Positions 8,701-17,332 are shown, numbered from the stretch's first letter. The stretch is DNA of 32,522 nucleotides from Candidatus Allofournierella excrementigallinarum (GCA_019119025.1 DWXV01000064.1:1-32522), one strand, 5' to 3'. Translations and numbers: made by a program. The notes: generated by a model not told the origin, from the sequence alone.

Positions 8701-9449
8701 CTGAAAAAGAAAACGCGCCGCTGGCGGGCGCTGCTGTTGCCGGTGCAGCTGGCGCTGGGCGCGGTGATGCTGGTGAGCGCATTCAACCTTGGCCGCATCC
8801 TCTGGGGCTACCGCGAGAGCGCCGGCCGCTACGAAGCCATCGCCAGAGCGTGGCCGCCCCCGCGGCGTCCGGCGCATCCTCCGCGGAGGAACGGCCCCGG
8901 GTGGACATGGAGCGTCTGGTGGAGCAGTATCCCGATGCGGTGGGCTGGCTTTGCTGCGAAGGCACCCCCATCGATCACCCTGTGATGCAGGCGGAGGACA
9001 ATGACTATTACCTGCGCCGCCTGCCGGACGGCACCCACAGCGCCGGCGGCTCGCTGTTTCTGGACTGGCGCTGCCCCGGCGATTTTTCCGGCGGGCTGAC
9101 CGTCCTCTACGGCCACAACATGCGCGACGGCTCCATGTTCGCCTGCCTTGCCAGCTATATGGACCAGGAATGGTGCGACGCCCATCCCCTGCTGGAGCTT
9201 CAAACCCCGGAAAGCGGCCTGACGCTTCAGGTGGCCTACGCCTTCACCATCTCCGCCGGGGAATGGGTGGACCGGGGGTTCGGCAGTGCCGAAAACCGTT
9301 CGCAGCTGGTGGAATACGCCGCGGCCCACTCGCCCGTTTCCGGCGTAAGCCTCACCGGCGAAGAGCCCCTCGCCGCCCTGCTCACCTGCACCAGCCGCTT
9401 GGACGAAGAGCGGCATGTAGTGCTGTGCGCCCTGCGCTGCCCCTTATGA
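8701..9449 (+). pseudogene. srtB: Class B sortase, frameshifted
   Basis: Sortase B-type transpeptidase split between two frames. Frame one holds a basic start and membrane anchor (KKKTRRWRALLLPVQLALGA, then VMLVSAFNLGRILWGYRE). From about 8844 the continuation is in the -1 frame: QSVAAPAASGASSAEERP, then the catalytic domain. Its active-site His is in LYGHNMRDGSMF, Cys in LLTCTS, and Arg in the following RLDEERHVVL. A lost C in the GCC/CAG junction at 8842-8846 explains it: one added base restores a continuous protein. The anchor frame has no ATG; GAGGAGGG lies 7 nt before a CTG at 8701. An ATG at 8694 is in the catalytic frame but touches the ribosome site and encodes no anchor. It could be a true mutation, a sequencing error or recoding. 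Confidence 0.72.
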
Positions 9450-9646
9450 AAAAGGCAAAAGGCCGCTGTTCCGGCCGCAGTGCGCCATACTTACGGGCAG
9501 GCCCCTGCGCTGCCGCGGATGCAGAAAAATGCAAACCGCCGCGCTTTTGTTTCCATAACAGTTTTAGCGCAATCTGCCGCCTCTTTCAGACCGTTCACGC
9601 CTCGTTCATGGAGCGCGCAGGATGCACGGGCTGCGTCCCGGCGCGA

Positions 9647-10657
9647 TCATACAAAATCCCTTGTTTCTTCCGGGCGCGGGGCATGCGGCCGGTAATCGAT
9701 CCCCGCCTGGCTGCGGGCTTCGTCCAGGAGCTTCGCCGTCATCCCGGACCAGTGCCGCCAGGGCGACGGGTCCAGTTCGCCCCGCACCATGGCGATAAAA
9801 TCTTCTATTTCATAGCGCATATCCCTGTCGCAAATCGAAAGCCCTATCGTTTTCCACTCCTCGCCCCGTTTTTTCCAGCGCGCCCACCGGGGCGCGCCCA
9901 CCGGGCCGAACTGGATAGCCCCGTTTTCGCCGGCCACCTCGCAGGGGCAGTGGCTCTCATGGAGTTTGCTGTAGGTCAGGCAGGCGTTGAAGCCGGGGTA
10001 ACGGGCGACGAGGTCGCCCATTGCGTCGATGGAGTCGGGCAGGAAGTCGGCGTGGGCGCTGATGCTGCGGGGCTCTCCCAGCAGCATGACCATCATGTGC
10101 ACGCAATATACGCCCAGGTCGGTGAGCACGCCGCCGCCCATGACGGGGTCAAAGGCGTTCTCCACGACGCCCGCTTTCCATTTGTCGTAGCGGGAGGAAT
10201 ACTGGCAGTAGGAAAAAGAGGCGCTGCGGATGGGGCCGATCTGCTTCATGACGCTGCGCAAAGCGGGCACCACAGGGCCGTGGGCGCTGCGCATGGCCTC
10301 CAGCAGCACCACGCCGCCGGCTTCGGCCGCCGCTTCCATCCGCGCCAGCTGCCCGGCGTCGGTGGCCATTGGCTTTTCGCACAGCACGTGTTTGCCCGCT
10401 TCCATCATTTGGATGGCCTGCCCGGCGTGGCAGACGTTGGGGCTGGCGATGTACACCGCGTCCACCGTCTCGTCCGCTGCAAGGCTCTCCAGCGTGTGGT
10501 GGGCATGGGGCACGCCCCACTCCCGTGCCAGCATCTCCGCCCGCTCTTTGGTGCGGGAATACACTGCGGTCAGCTCACAGCCCGGGCAGAGGGCCGCGGC
10601 CTGACGGAACCAGTCCACGATAAAATTGCTGCCGATGATGCCAAAACGCACCTTCAT
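9647..10657 (-). CDS. Gfo/Idh/MocA family NAD(P)-dependent oxidoreductase
   Basis: A 336-residue soluble dehydrogenase. The Rossmann fold opens with FGIIGSNFIVDWF, and the family hallmark CEKPMATDAG with its conserved Lys lies near residue 95. The substrate domain includes MGGGVLTDLGVYCVHM. Such enzymes oxidise or reduce sugars and cyclitols, or are trans-dihydrodiol dehydrogenase-like; the substrate here is not predictable. The start at 10657 has GAGGGAG 6 nt upstream. It lies only 23 nt beyond a terminator that follows a truncated manA, so it would depend on read-through or on a promoter inside that remnant. The 197 bp beyond its stop (9450-9646) contain no gene and no clear terminator. Confidence 0.88.
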   Translation of the reverse strand: MKVRFGIIGSNFIVDWFRQAAALCPGCELTAVYSRTKERAEMLAREWGVPHAHHTLESLAADETVDAVYIASPNVCHAGQAIQMMEAGKHVLCEKPMATDAGQLARMEAAAEAGGVVLLEAMRSAHGPVVPALRSVMKQIGPIRSASFSYCQYSSRYDKWKAGVVENAFDPVMGGGVLTDLGVYCVHMMVMLLGEPRSISAHADFLPDSIDAMGDLVARYPGFNACLTYSKLHESHCPCEVAGENGAIQFGPVGAPRWARWKKRGEEWKTIGLSICDRDMRYEIEDFIAMVRGELDPSPWRHWSGMTAKLLDEARSQAGIDYRPHAPRPEETRDFV

Positions 10658-10679
10658 CTTGATCTCCCTCTCTTTTGTG

Positions 10680-10713
10680 AAAAAGGCCCCCGCCTGAGCG
10701 CGTGGGGGCCTTT
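10680..10713 (-). terminator. Terminator after the manA remnant
   Basis: On the minus strand a 10-bp stem (10104-type GC block at 10704-10713 with 10682-10691) is followed by a five-T tail at 10680-10684. It lies 17 nt after the truncated manA stop and just ahead of the oxidoreductase gene. Confidence 0.75.
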
Positions 10714-10730
10714 GCCCGCGGATGCCTGCG

Positions 10731-10928
10731 TTACACGCCCAGCAGCGCGGCGCCGATGATGCCCGCGTCGGGGCCGTTTTCCACCACGCTGGGCCCGTCC
10801 GGGTGGCAGGAGAGCACCCAGGCCTCCGCCAGAGGATGCAGGTCCGAGGAGATGTTGTACTCCTCCCGCAGCCTGCTGCCGCCCCAAAGATAATCCTTGC
10901 AGGCGGGCTTCAGCTTCAGAATGGGCAT
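10731..10928 (-). pseudogene. manA: Truncated mannose-6-phosphate isomerase (N-terminal 65 residues)
   Basis: A 65-codon frame that closely follows the N-terminus of class I phosphomannose isomerase: LKPACKDYLWGGSRLREEYN, then LAEAWVLSCHPDGPSVVENG. A complete enzyme has about 300 residues or more and its metal-binding cupin core lies downstream of this point. Here the frame stops after AALLGV and a terminator follows within 20 nt. The catalytic domain is missing, probably by deletion. The start has AAAGGAG 10 nt upstream and a good promoter at 10970-10997, so the remnant may still be transcribed and translated. A secondary use as a leader ahead of the oxidoreductase gene is possible but unsupported. 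Confidence 0.8.
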
Positions 10929-10969
10929 GGGGGCATCGCTCCTTTTCCGTCGTTGGTTTTCTGCCCCCT

Positions 10970-10997
10970 ATTGTAGCACACCGCCGCCCGAAATCAA
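10970..10997 (-). promoter_or_regulatory. Promoter of the manA remnant
   Basis: On the minus strand TTGATT (10992-10997), a 16-bp spacer and TACAAT (10970-10975). The -35 overlaps the last codons of ybaN. Confidence 0.6.
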
Positions 10998-11389
10998 TCC
11001 CGGCCCGAGGGTCGCTCGGCGAGGATGGTGCGCACGCCGAAGGTGAAATAGAGGATGTGGAACACCCACACCGCCCCCAGGATGATGCGCCCGACGAGCA
11101 CGGCATGCATCATGGCAAAACCCACCGCCATGAGCAGGGTCACGGTGACCATGATGCGTATCTTGGTCCTGCGGGTCATGCCTTTGCCCGCCACATAGTC
11201 CGCCAGATTCTCGCGGTAAAGGCGGGTGTTTTTGAACCAGGTGTTCAGCTTTTCGCTGCTTTTGCCAAAGCCGAAGGCCGCCAGCAAAAGGAAGGGGAAG
11301 GCGGGCAGCAGGGGCAGCACCGCGCCCACGGCGCCCAGCGCCAGGCCCAAAAAGCCCAGGGCGAGATACATCGCTTTTTTCAGTTTCAT
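10994..11389 (-). CDS. ybaN: YbaN family (DUF454) inner membrane protein
   Basis: A 131-residue membrane protein of the DUF454/YbaN family. It opens with KKAMYLALGFLGLALGAVGA, then LPLLPAFPFLLLAAFGFGKSS, the family's paired N-terminal segment. WFKNTRLYRENLADY and KGMTRRTKIRI follow, then two further membrane helices (VTLLMAVGFAMM and GAVWVFHILYFTFGV). Function is unknown. The start overlaps the stop of ygbA (TGATG), which implies translational coupling. It is the last gene of the ABC-ABC-ygbA-ybaN operon. Confidence 0.88.
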   Translation of the reverse strand: MKLKKAMYLALGFLGLALGAVGAVLPLLPAFPFLLLAAFGFGKSSEKLNTWFKNTRLYRENLADYVAGKGMTRRTKIRIMVTVTLLMAVGFAMMHAVLVGRIILGAVWVFHILYFTFGVRTILAERPSGRD

Positions 11390-11724
11390 CAAACACTCTC
11401 CTGTCTTTTTTTCTCCCGGCGGCTCTCGATGAGATGCCGCACCGCCAGCACCGGGTGGACCAGCAGCATCCGCGGGCCGGAAAACCGCATCACTTCCCGT
11501 ATTTTCCGGCGCATCTCGGGGCGGTAGCAGTGGACCTTGCAGTTGGAGCAGAAGGTCTTGGTCTCCATGAAAGGGCAGCGGTCGCTGCGCTGGCAGGCAT
11601 AGCCCAGAAGGGCCGCGCACTCGGGGCAGAGGTCCTTTCGGCCGCCGTGCTTTTTGCGGCAGTAGAGGCGTATCATGGCCTCCACCACCTGCTTTTCCCG
11701 CCGGCGTTTGCTTTGCAGGTCCAT
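11389..11724 (-). CDS. ygbA: YgbA-type nitrous oxide-stimulated promoter family protein
   Basis: A 111-residue protein of the YgbA_NO family (Pfam 'nitrous oxide-stimulated promoter'). It shows the conserved run of Cys motifs: LCPECAALLGYACQRSDRCP, then TFCSNCKVHCYRPEMRRKIR and MRFSGPRMLLVHPVLAVRHL. In enterobacteria ygbA is NO-induced under NsrR and aids recovery from nitrosative stress; the biochemical role is unclear. The many cysteines suggest metal or Fe-S binding (inference). Start and stop both overlap neighbours as TGATG, so the gene is translationally coupled to the upstream ABC gene and to ybaN. Confidence 0.85.
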   Translation of the reverse strand: MDLQSKRRREKQVVEAMIRLYCRKKHGGRKDLCPECAALLGYACQRSDRCPFMETKTFCSNCKVHCYRPEMRRKIREVMRFSGPRMLLVHPVLAVRHLIESRREKKRQESV

Positions 11725-13385
11725 CAGCTCAGCCGCCCCCGCTCCACGCTCACCACCCGGTCGGCGATGCGCAGGGTGCTGCGCCGGTGGCTCACCAGCA
11801 CCACCGTGCGGCCGGCGCTGGCCTGCCCCAGCGAGCGCAGGATGACCGCCTCGTTCAGGCTGTCCAGATTGCTGGTGGGCTCATCCAGCAGCAGAAAGGG
11901 CGCGTCGTGAAGGAAGGCCCGGGCAAGGCCCAGCCGCTGGCGCTCGCCGCCGGAGAGGGTCTCGCCCAGCTCCCCCACCGGGGTGTCGTAGCCCCGGGGC
12001 AGGCTTTGGATGAAGTCGTGCACCGCCGCCTTTTTGCAGGCCGCTTCAATTTCCCCGTCGGTGGCGCCGGGCTTCGCAAGCCGCAGGTTGGCCCGGATGG
12101 AATCCCGGAAGAGGTGGGTCTCCTGGGTGACATATGCCTCCATGGCCCGCAGGTCGGCGGTGTTCACTTCGTCGATGGGCCTGCCTGAGATCTCCACATT
12201 TCCCTGCCCCACCTGCCAGAAGCGCATCAGCAGCTTGAGCAGGGTGGATTTCCCGCTGCCGCTGCGGCCCGCCACGCCGATGACGCTGTGCCGGGGGATG
12301 TCCAGGGAAAGGCCGTCCAGAATGAGCTCGCCGCCGTAGGAAAAGGTCACGTTTTCCACCTTCGCGCCAAAAAAGCCGGTGGCCGGGCGGCCTTCCACCT
12401 CCGCCGCGACGGGGGTTTCCTCCAGAATGTCCAGCACCCGGTTGCCGGCGACAAAGGTGTTCTGCAGCCCCGCGCCCAGGTTGGCCAGGGCCACCACCGG
12501 GCCGAAGGAGCTCATCAGCGCCACGGTGGCCACCGCCGCGCCGGCAAACCCCAGCCGGCCCGCCATGCACAGCGCCGCCGCCGCGAAGAGCATCGCCAGG
12601 TCGAACGCCAGGATGAGGGTGTTGGTGACGGCGGCGTTGAAGGCCGCGGTGCGCTTCATCCGCCCTTCGTTGGCCGCCAGCTCGGCGGTGCGGCGCTCCA
12701 TCTCCGCCAGGCGGCGCGCCCCCGCGCCATACTGCAGGATTTCCGAAAGGCCCCGCAGGCTGTCCAGCACGAAGGCGGACAATTCCCCCGCACGGCGGCG
12801 GAAGTCCATGCCCGCCCCGCCGGCGGCCCTGCTGGTGGCCAGCGGCACCAGCACCCCCACCGTGAGGTAGGCGGCCAGGGCGACGGCCCCCAGCAGCGGG
12901 TGCGCCGCCCCGATGAACACCGTCATGCCCGCCGAGAAGAGCAGCGCGATGGCGGCGGGCGAGATGGTGTGGGCATAGAACACCTCCAGCAGCTCGATGT
13001 CGCTGGTGATGACCGAGATCAAATCGCCCTTGTCCCGCCCTTCCAGCTTGGCGGGGGCCAGCCGCCGCAGGGCGGCGAACACCTTGTCCCGCAGAAGGGC
13101 CAGCAGCTTGAAGGCGATGAAGTGGTTGCAGGCCTGCTCGCCGTAGCGCAGCAGCCCCCGGGCCAGGGCCATGGCCGCCGTGCCGGCAAAGAGGGCGGGC
13201 AGGGGCAGCGCCCCGCCCAGGCCCAGCACCCGCAGCAGGCCGAAGGCCCCGAAGATGGTGATGAAGGAGGCGCACAGGTGCCCCGCCAGCCCCATCAGGA
13301 CGGCCAGCACCATGTAGCCCGCCAGCGGTTTTACCAGCCCGATGAGCCGGGCCATCACGGCAAAACCGCTCCGCTCTTTTTTCAT
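11724..13385 (-). CDS. ABC exporter half-transporter, CydC-like
   Basis: A 553-residue protein with an N-terminal six-helix transmembrane domain (about 1-310) and a C-terminal ATPase. The ATPase has Walker A GRSGSGKST, a Q-loop in VTQETHLF, signature LSGGERQRLGLARAF, Walker B FLLLDEPTSNLDS and the switch His in LVSHRRST. The preceding half-transporter overlaps it by ATGA, so the two are presumably a heterodimer. The pair resembles CydDC, which exports cysteine and glutathione and supports cytochrome bd assembly, but no cydAB is in the window. In anaerobes such pairs have unknown substrates. The ygbA overlap suggests a redox or nitrosative-stress role (inference). Confidence 0.88.
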   Translation of the reverse strand: MKKERSGFAVMARLIGLVKPLAGYMVLAVLMGLAGHLCASFITIFGAFGLLRVLGLGGALPLPALFAGTAAMALARGLLRYGEQACNHFIAFKLLALLRDKVFAALRRLAPAKLEGRDKGDLISVITSDIELLEVFYAHTISPAAIALLFSAGMTVFIGAAHPLLGAVALAAYLTVGVLVPLATSRAAGGAGMDFRRRAGELSAFVLDSLRGLSEILQYGAGARRLAEMERRTAELAANEGRMKRTAAFNAAVTNTLILAFDLAMLFAAAALCMAGRLGFAGAAVATVALMSSFGPVVALANLGAGLQNTFVAGNRVLDILEETPVAAEVEGRPATGFFGAKVENVTFSYGGELILDGLSLDIPRHSVIGVAGRSGSGKSTLLKLLMRFWQVGQGNVEISGRPIDEVNTADLRAMEAYVTQETHLFRDSIRANLRLAKPGATDGEIEAACKKAAVHDFIQSLPRGYDTPVGELGETLSGGERQRLGLARAFLHDAPFLLLDEPTSNLDSLNEAVILRSLGQASAGRTVVLVSHRRSTLRIADRVVSVERGRLS

Positions 13386-15115
13386 ACCGCGTCCCCCCTT
13401 TTATACTGTTCCAGTTCCTGCTGGGCGTTCCACAGGCGGGCATAAACCCCGCCCCGGGCCAGCAGTTCGGCGTGGCCGCCTTCTTCCGCCACCCGGCCGT
13501 TCTCCAGCACATAGAGCCTGTCCGCCCCGGCCACGTTGGCCAGTCGGTGGGAGATGAGGATGACCGTCTTTGCCTTTGCCAGCTCGGTGATGCGGGCCAT
13601 AATGTCGTTTTCGCTCTCCACGTCGATGTTGGAGGTGGCCTCGTCGAAGATGTAGACCGGGCTGTCGTGCAGCAGCGCCCGGGCCAGGGCAAGGCGCTGG
13701 CACTGGCCGCCGGAAAGGTTCGACCCCTTCTCCGCCACCGGGGCGTCCAGGCCCCCTTCCCCCCGCACAAAATCCGCCAGGTTCACCTGCTCCAGCACCT
13801 GCCAGAGGGCCTCGTCCGGCGCGTCCGGCCGGGCCATGCGCAGGTTTTCCGCCACGGTTCCCTTGAACAGGTAGCTGTTGTGGGAGATATAGGTGATGTG
13901 CCGGGCCAGGGCCGCTTCGTCGATGTCCGAAAGGCTGCGCCCGCCCACCGTGACGCTGCCGCCCTGCGGGCGGCGGCGGCCGGTGAGCAGCGAGGCCACG
14001 GTGGACTTGCCGCAGCCGGATTCGCCCACCACCGCGGTGAAGCTGCCGGCAGGGAACTCCATGGTCACGCCCCGCAGCACCGGGCGGCCCGCCTCATAGG
14101 CAAAGGCTGCGCCCCGCAGAGCGAGGCCGCCCTCTTCGGGCGCCTGCCCGCCGGCCGCGGGCGCTTCGGGCAGGTCCAGCAGGCGGAAGATGCGCTCCGC
14201 CGCGGCCATGCCGTTCATGGCCACATGGAAGAAGCTGCCCAGAAGGCGCATGGGCAGAAAGAACTCCGCCGCCAGCAGGATGATGAACAGCGCCCCCGCC
14301 AGGTCCACCCGGCCGGCGGCAAAACGGCTCACCGCCAGGGCCATGCCCGCCGCCGCGCCGCCGTAGGCGACGAGGTCCATGATGGTGATGGAGTTCAGCT
14401 GCATGGTGAGCACCTTCATGGTGATGCGGCGGAACTGCTCGGCCTGCCGGTTCATCTCGGCGTGCTTTTGCGCGTCCGCGCCGTAGATTTTCAGGGTAGT
14501 CAGGCCCTGCAGGTTTTCCAGGAAGGTGTCGCCCAGGGCGGTGTACTGCCCCCAGTAGCGGCCCAGCAGCTTTTTGGCCCAGGTCTGCACCGCCGCGATG
14601 GACACTGGAATGAGCGGCACGCACACCAGCAGCGCCACGGCGCTCATCACATCCACCGGGGCCAGCACCGCGAACAGGGTGAGCGGCGCCAGCATGGCGT
14701 AGAAGAACTGGGGCAGGTACTGGCCGAAGTAGACCTCCAGCTGGTCCACCCCTTCCACCGCCACCTGCACGACCTCGCTGGTGCGCGCCTGCTGCCGGCC
14801 CGCCGCGCCCAGCCGCAGCAGCTTTTCATAGATAAGGCGGCGCAGTTTTGCCTTTACCGCCCGGCTGGACCGCCAGCTCATGCTCGCCGAGGCCAGGGTG
14901 CAGCCGAAGCGCACCGCCAGCGCGGCGGCGGCCAGCGCACCCAACCGGAGCAGGCCGGACGGGCCGGCCGTGCCCGCCCACAGCGCCGCCAGGAGGCGGC
15001 AGACCGCGCCGGTGAGCAGGATATTCGCCGCCAGCGACACCCACTGGAACGCCACCGACGCCGCGATGTACTTTTTGCTCTCGCTGACCATCCCGATCAG
15101 CCGTGTGTTGATCAT
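13382..15115 (-). CDS. ABC exporter half-transporter, CydD-like
   Basis: A 577-residue transmembrane/ATPase fusion and first gene of the operon. The start at 15115 (MINTRLIG) was chosen because GGGAGAGAAG precedes it; the frame extends to 15175 but runs through the operator region without a ribosome site. The membrane domain spans about residues 10-310. The ATPase shows Walker A GESGCGKST, signature LSGGQCQRLALARAL, Walker B VYIFDEATSNIDVES and switch His in ISHRLAN. The family is closer to CydD than to lipid or peptide exporters. The ATGA overlap with the next gene indicates strict co-production. Two GTTAG-N6-CTAAC dyads lie in the untranslated leader. Confidence 0.88.
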   Translation of the reverse strand: MINTRLIGMVSESKKYIAASVAFQWVSLAANILLTGAVCRLLAALWAGTAGPSGLLRLGALAAAALAVRFGCTLASASMSWRSSRAVKAKLRRLIYEKLLRLGAAGRQQARTSEVVQVAVEGVDQLEVYFGQYLPQFFYAMLAPLTLFAVLAPVDVMSAVALLVCVPLIPVSIAAVQTWAKKLLGRYWGQYTALGDTFLENLQGLTTLKIYGADAQKHAEMNRQAEQFRRITMKVLTMQLNSITIMDLVAYGGAAAGMALAVSRFAAGRVDLAGALFIILLAAEFFLPMRLLGSFFHVAMNGMAAAERIFRLLDLPEAPAAGGQAPEEGGLALRGAAFAYEAGRPVLRGVTMEFPAGSFTAVVGESGCGKSTVASLLTGRRRPQGGSVTVGGRSLSDIDEAALARHITYISHNSYLFKGTVAENLRMARPDAPDEALWQVLEQVNLADFVRGEGGLDAPVAEKGSNLSGGQCQRLALARALLHDSPVYIFDEATSNIDVESENDIMARITELAKAKTVILISHRLANVAGADRLYVLENGRVAEEGGHAELLARGGVYARLWNAQQELEQYKRGDAV

Positions 15116-15148
15116 CTCTTCTCTCCCCCCGCGCCTTCGGGCGCAAAT

Positions 15149-15236
15149 GTTAGTTTTCACTAACTCAACATCCAAAAAATAAGTTAGCCTATGCTAACCA
15201 CGGTACAGGATACCACACCCTTCTCCTCTTTGTCAA
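15149..15236 (-). promoter_or_regulatory. Operon promoter with two GTTAG-N6-CTAAC operators
   Basis: On the minus strand TTGACA (15231-15236), an 18-bp spacer and TATCCT (15207-15212) predict a start near 15200. Two perfect dyads of the same half-sites, 15183-15198 and 15149-15164, lie 34 bp apart centre to centre in the early leader. This is typical of a repressor of the MarR or TetR kind. No such gene is adjacent. Confidence 0.75.
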
Positions 15237-15313
15237 GGGGAAACGCGGGGGGCGGCCCGGCGCAAGCAGGCAGAGGCCGGGCACGGCCCTCCCGGAGGCA
15301 CGGGACGGGCGGT

Positions 15314-16582
15314 TCAGCTTCGGCCTGCGGGCAGGCTGACCAGCAGGCAGAAGCGCCCCTGCCGGGCCCCGGCCTGCAATGTTCCGCCGCACCGCTGGGC
15401 GATCTCCCGCATGCCGGGGATGCCGAAGCCGTGGGCGGCGCGGTCCGCCTTGGTGGTGGCAAGGTCCGGGTCCACCGGGCCGGGAACGGGGTTTTCCACC
15501 CGCAGCATGAACAGGCCCTTGTCCTGCCGGCAGCGCAGGCGCACCCAGGGGTCCGGGCATTGGGCCGCGCTTTCCCGGGCGTTGTCCAGCGCGTTGCCCA
15601 AAAGGGCGCACAGGTCGGTGTCCGCCAGAGGCAGCGACGGGGGCAGCTGGGCCTTGAAATCCGCCCGCACCCCCGCCTGCTCCAGTTCCGCCGCCTTCAC
15701 CGCCAGCACCACGTTGGCCGCCTCGTTCTCGCAAAAGCGCACGGGGCCCCGCAGGCCCTCCTGGCGGCCCAGCCCGTCCAGGTAGGCGCAGGCCTCCGCC
15801 CAGCGCTTTTGTTCCATCAGCCCGCCCAGCACCGAAAGGTGGTTGCGCAGGTCGTGGCGCAGCTGGCGCGCCTGGCTCTCCCGGGCGCGCAGGGCCTGGT
15901 AATAGGCCTCCCGCAGGGAGGCCAGCCGCCGGGCCTGCTCTAGGGTCTCGTGCTCGGCCAGCACGGTGATGGAAAAAAGCAGCAGCACCGAGGTGGCCAG
16001 CGCCACCGGCAGCACCGCGAGGCCCAGCTTCAGGGCAATGCTGTTCACCTGGGGCGGGCGCTCCACCCCGCCGGTGAGCAGCACCACCGCCGCCAGCGAG
16101 CACAGAGGCATGGCCGCAAGGCCCAGCACCAGCCGCCACAGCCGGAGCGAAAGGCTCACCGGCTGGTCCGGCAGGCGTTTTTTCAGCGCCAGCCATATCC
16201 CCGCCAGCGCCGCGGCGCGCAGCAAGAGGGAAAACGCGTCGCGGGTGAACCCGCCCCGGAGCACCTCCGCCGCGTAGTTGTCGATGAGGGCGCTCAGCGA
16301 CATGATGAGGCAGAAGAGGATAGCCCCCACCGCCAGCCGCCCCGCAAGGTCACCCCGGGTGCACAGCAGAAACGCCGCCAGAAACACCGGCAGCGCGTAG
16401 AGCAGATTCGGGTCGCCCACCCAGATGGGCAGGCTGCCCATGTAACCCAGGCCCGCCAGCATCAGCGCCTTTTGCCACCGGCCGCCCCGCAGGACGGCAA
16501 AGGGGCGGCAGAGCAGGAAGGCGGGCGCGCCGATGCAGGCGGAGCAGGCAAGGCTCAGCAGGATCAAAAGCATTTCCCTCAT
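15314..16582 (-). CDS. GHKL sensor histidine kinase
   Basis: A 422-residue membrane kinase. The first ~215 residues contain about six hydrophobic helices and no large extracellular sensor loop, as in quorum-sensing and cell-envelope sensors of the AgrC/GHKL kind. A short coiled segment leads to the phospho-acceptor helix RQLRHDLRNHLSVLGGLMEQ with its His. The ATP-binding GHKL domain follows, with LLGNALDNARESA (N box) and HGFGIPGMREIAQRCGG (G box). It starts 4 nt after the response regulator stop. The operon is divergent from a BceAB-like transporter, whose peptide it may sense or whose activity it may report. Confidence 0.88.
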   Translation of the reverse strand: MREMLLILLSLACSACIGAPAFLLCRPFAVLRGGRWQKALMLAGLGYMGSLPIWVGDPNLLYALPVFLAAFLLCTRGDLAGRLAVGAILFCLIMSLSALIDNYAAEVLRGGFTRDAFSLLLRAAALAGIWLALKKRLPDQPVSLSLRLWRLVLGLAAMPLCSLAAVVLLTGGVERPPQVNSIALKLGLAVLPVALATSVLLLFSITVLAEHETLEQARRLASLREAYYQALRARESQARQLRHDLRNHLSVLGGLMEQKRWAEACAYLDGLGRQEGLRGPVRFCENEAANVVLAVKAAELEQAGVRADFKAQLPPSLPLADTDLCALLGNALDNARESAAQCPDPWVRLRCRQDKGLFMLRVENPVPGPVDPDLATTKADRAAHGFGIPGMREIAQRCGGTLQAGARQGRFCLLVSLPAGRS

Positions 16583-16586
16583 GGCG

Positions 16587-17300
16587 TCAGTCCCCCAGTT
16601 CCGCCCGGGCCATGGCCAGCAGCGCCGCCTGCCGGCAGGAACGGCTCACCGGCAGCGAAACGCCGCCCGCGAGATACACCTCCGCGCCTTCCAGCCGCTC
16701 CACCGCCGCCGCCCGCACCAGATACCGCTGGTGCACCCGCACAAAGGCAGGCCCCAGCTGGGCGGCCACGTCGTCCAGCTTGCCATAAAAGGCATAACGG
16801 CGGCCCTGCGTCACGCAGGTCACCTGCCGCCGGTCGGAGGAAAAGTAGAGGATCTTTTGCAGCGGGATGCGGTAATACGCCTCGCCGCTGCGGCAGACGA
16901 AGGCCCGCTCCAGCTCGCGGCACAGCGCCGCGCCGGCCCGGTCCAGCATCTCTTCCAGCGCCTCGGGGGCCGGCGGCTTGAGCAGGTAGCCCAGCGCCCC
17001 CACGCCGTAGCCGTCGAACACCCGGTCGGCGTGGCCGGTGACAAACACGATCTGCAGCCCTTCGTCCGCCGCGCGCAGCCGCCGGGCGGTCTCGATGCCG
17101 TCCACCTCGCCCATCTCCAGGTCCAGGAACACCAGGTCCAGCTCCCCCGCGTGGCCTTCCAGCCAGCGCAGCAGGTTCTCCCCGGCGGAAAACTCAAAAA
17201 AAGCGGCGGCTGTGCGGCGTTTTTCCACCGCGCGCTCCAGCGCGGCCCGCAGCACCAGCCGGGCGTCGTATACGTCGTCGCAGATACCGATGCGAAGCAC
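16587..17300 (-). CDS. LytTR-family response regulator
   Basis: A 237-residue regulator with an N-terminal receiver and a C-terminal LytTR DNA-binding domain. The receiver runs from LRIGICDDVYDA, with the phospho-accepting Asp in LVFLDLEMGEVDG and the conserved Lys in GYLLKPPAPE. The LytTR domain lies from about residue 140 (FVCRSGEAYYRIPLQKILYF) to FVRVHQRYLVRAAAVERLEG. GTG start at 17300; GGAGG lies 9 nt upstream. The region beyond lacks any better start. It is co-transcribed with the GHKL kinase. It likely controls the divergent ABC operon and itself from the shared intergenic region. Confidence 0.9.
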   Translation of the reverse strand: MLRIGICDDVYDARLVLRAALERAVEKRRTAAAFFEFSAGENLLRWLEGHAGELDLVFLDLEMGEVDGIETARRLRAADEGLQIVFVTGHADRVFDGYGVGALGYLLKPPAPEALEEMLDRAGAALCRELERAFVCRSGEAYYRIPLQKILYFSSDRRQVTCVTQGRRYAFYGKLDDVAAQLGPAFVRVHQRYLVRAAAVERLEGAEVYLAGGVSLPVSRSCRQAALLAMARAELGD

Positions 17301-17332
17301 GGCGCTCCCCTCCTTTCGGTCGTTCTGGGGGT

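Noticed and set aside
8694-9449. A soluble sortase starting at ATG 8694 in the catalytic frame
   Set aside because: The ATG touches the ribosome site, the first 55 residues look like shadow sequence, and the other frame holds a clear membrane anchor. A frameshift explains the data better.
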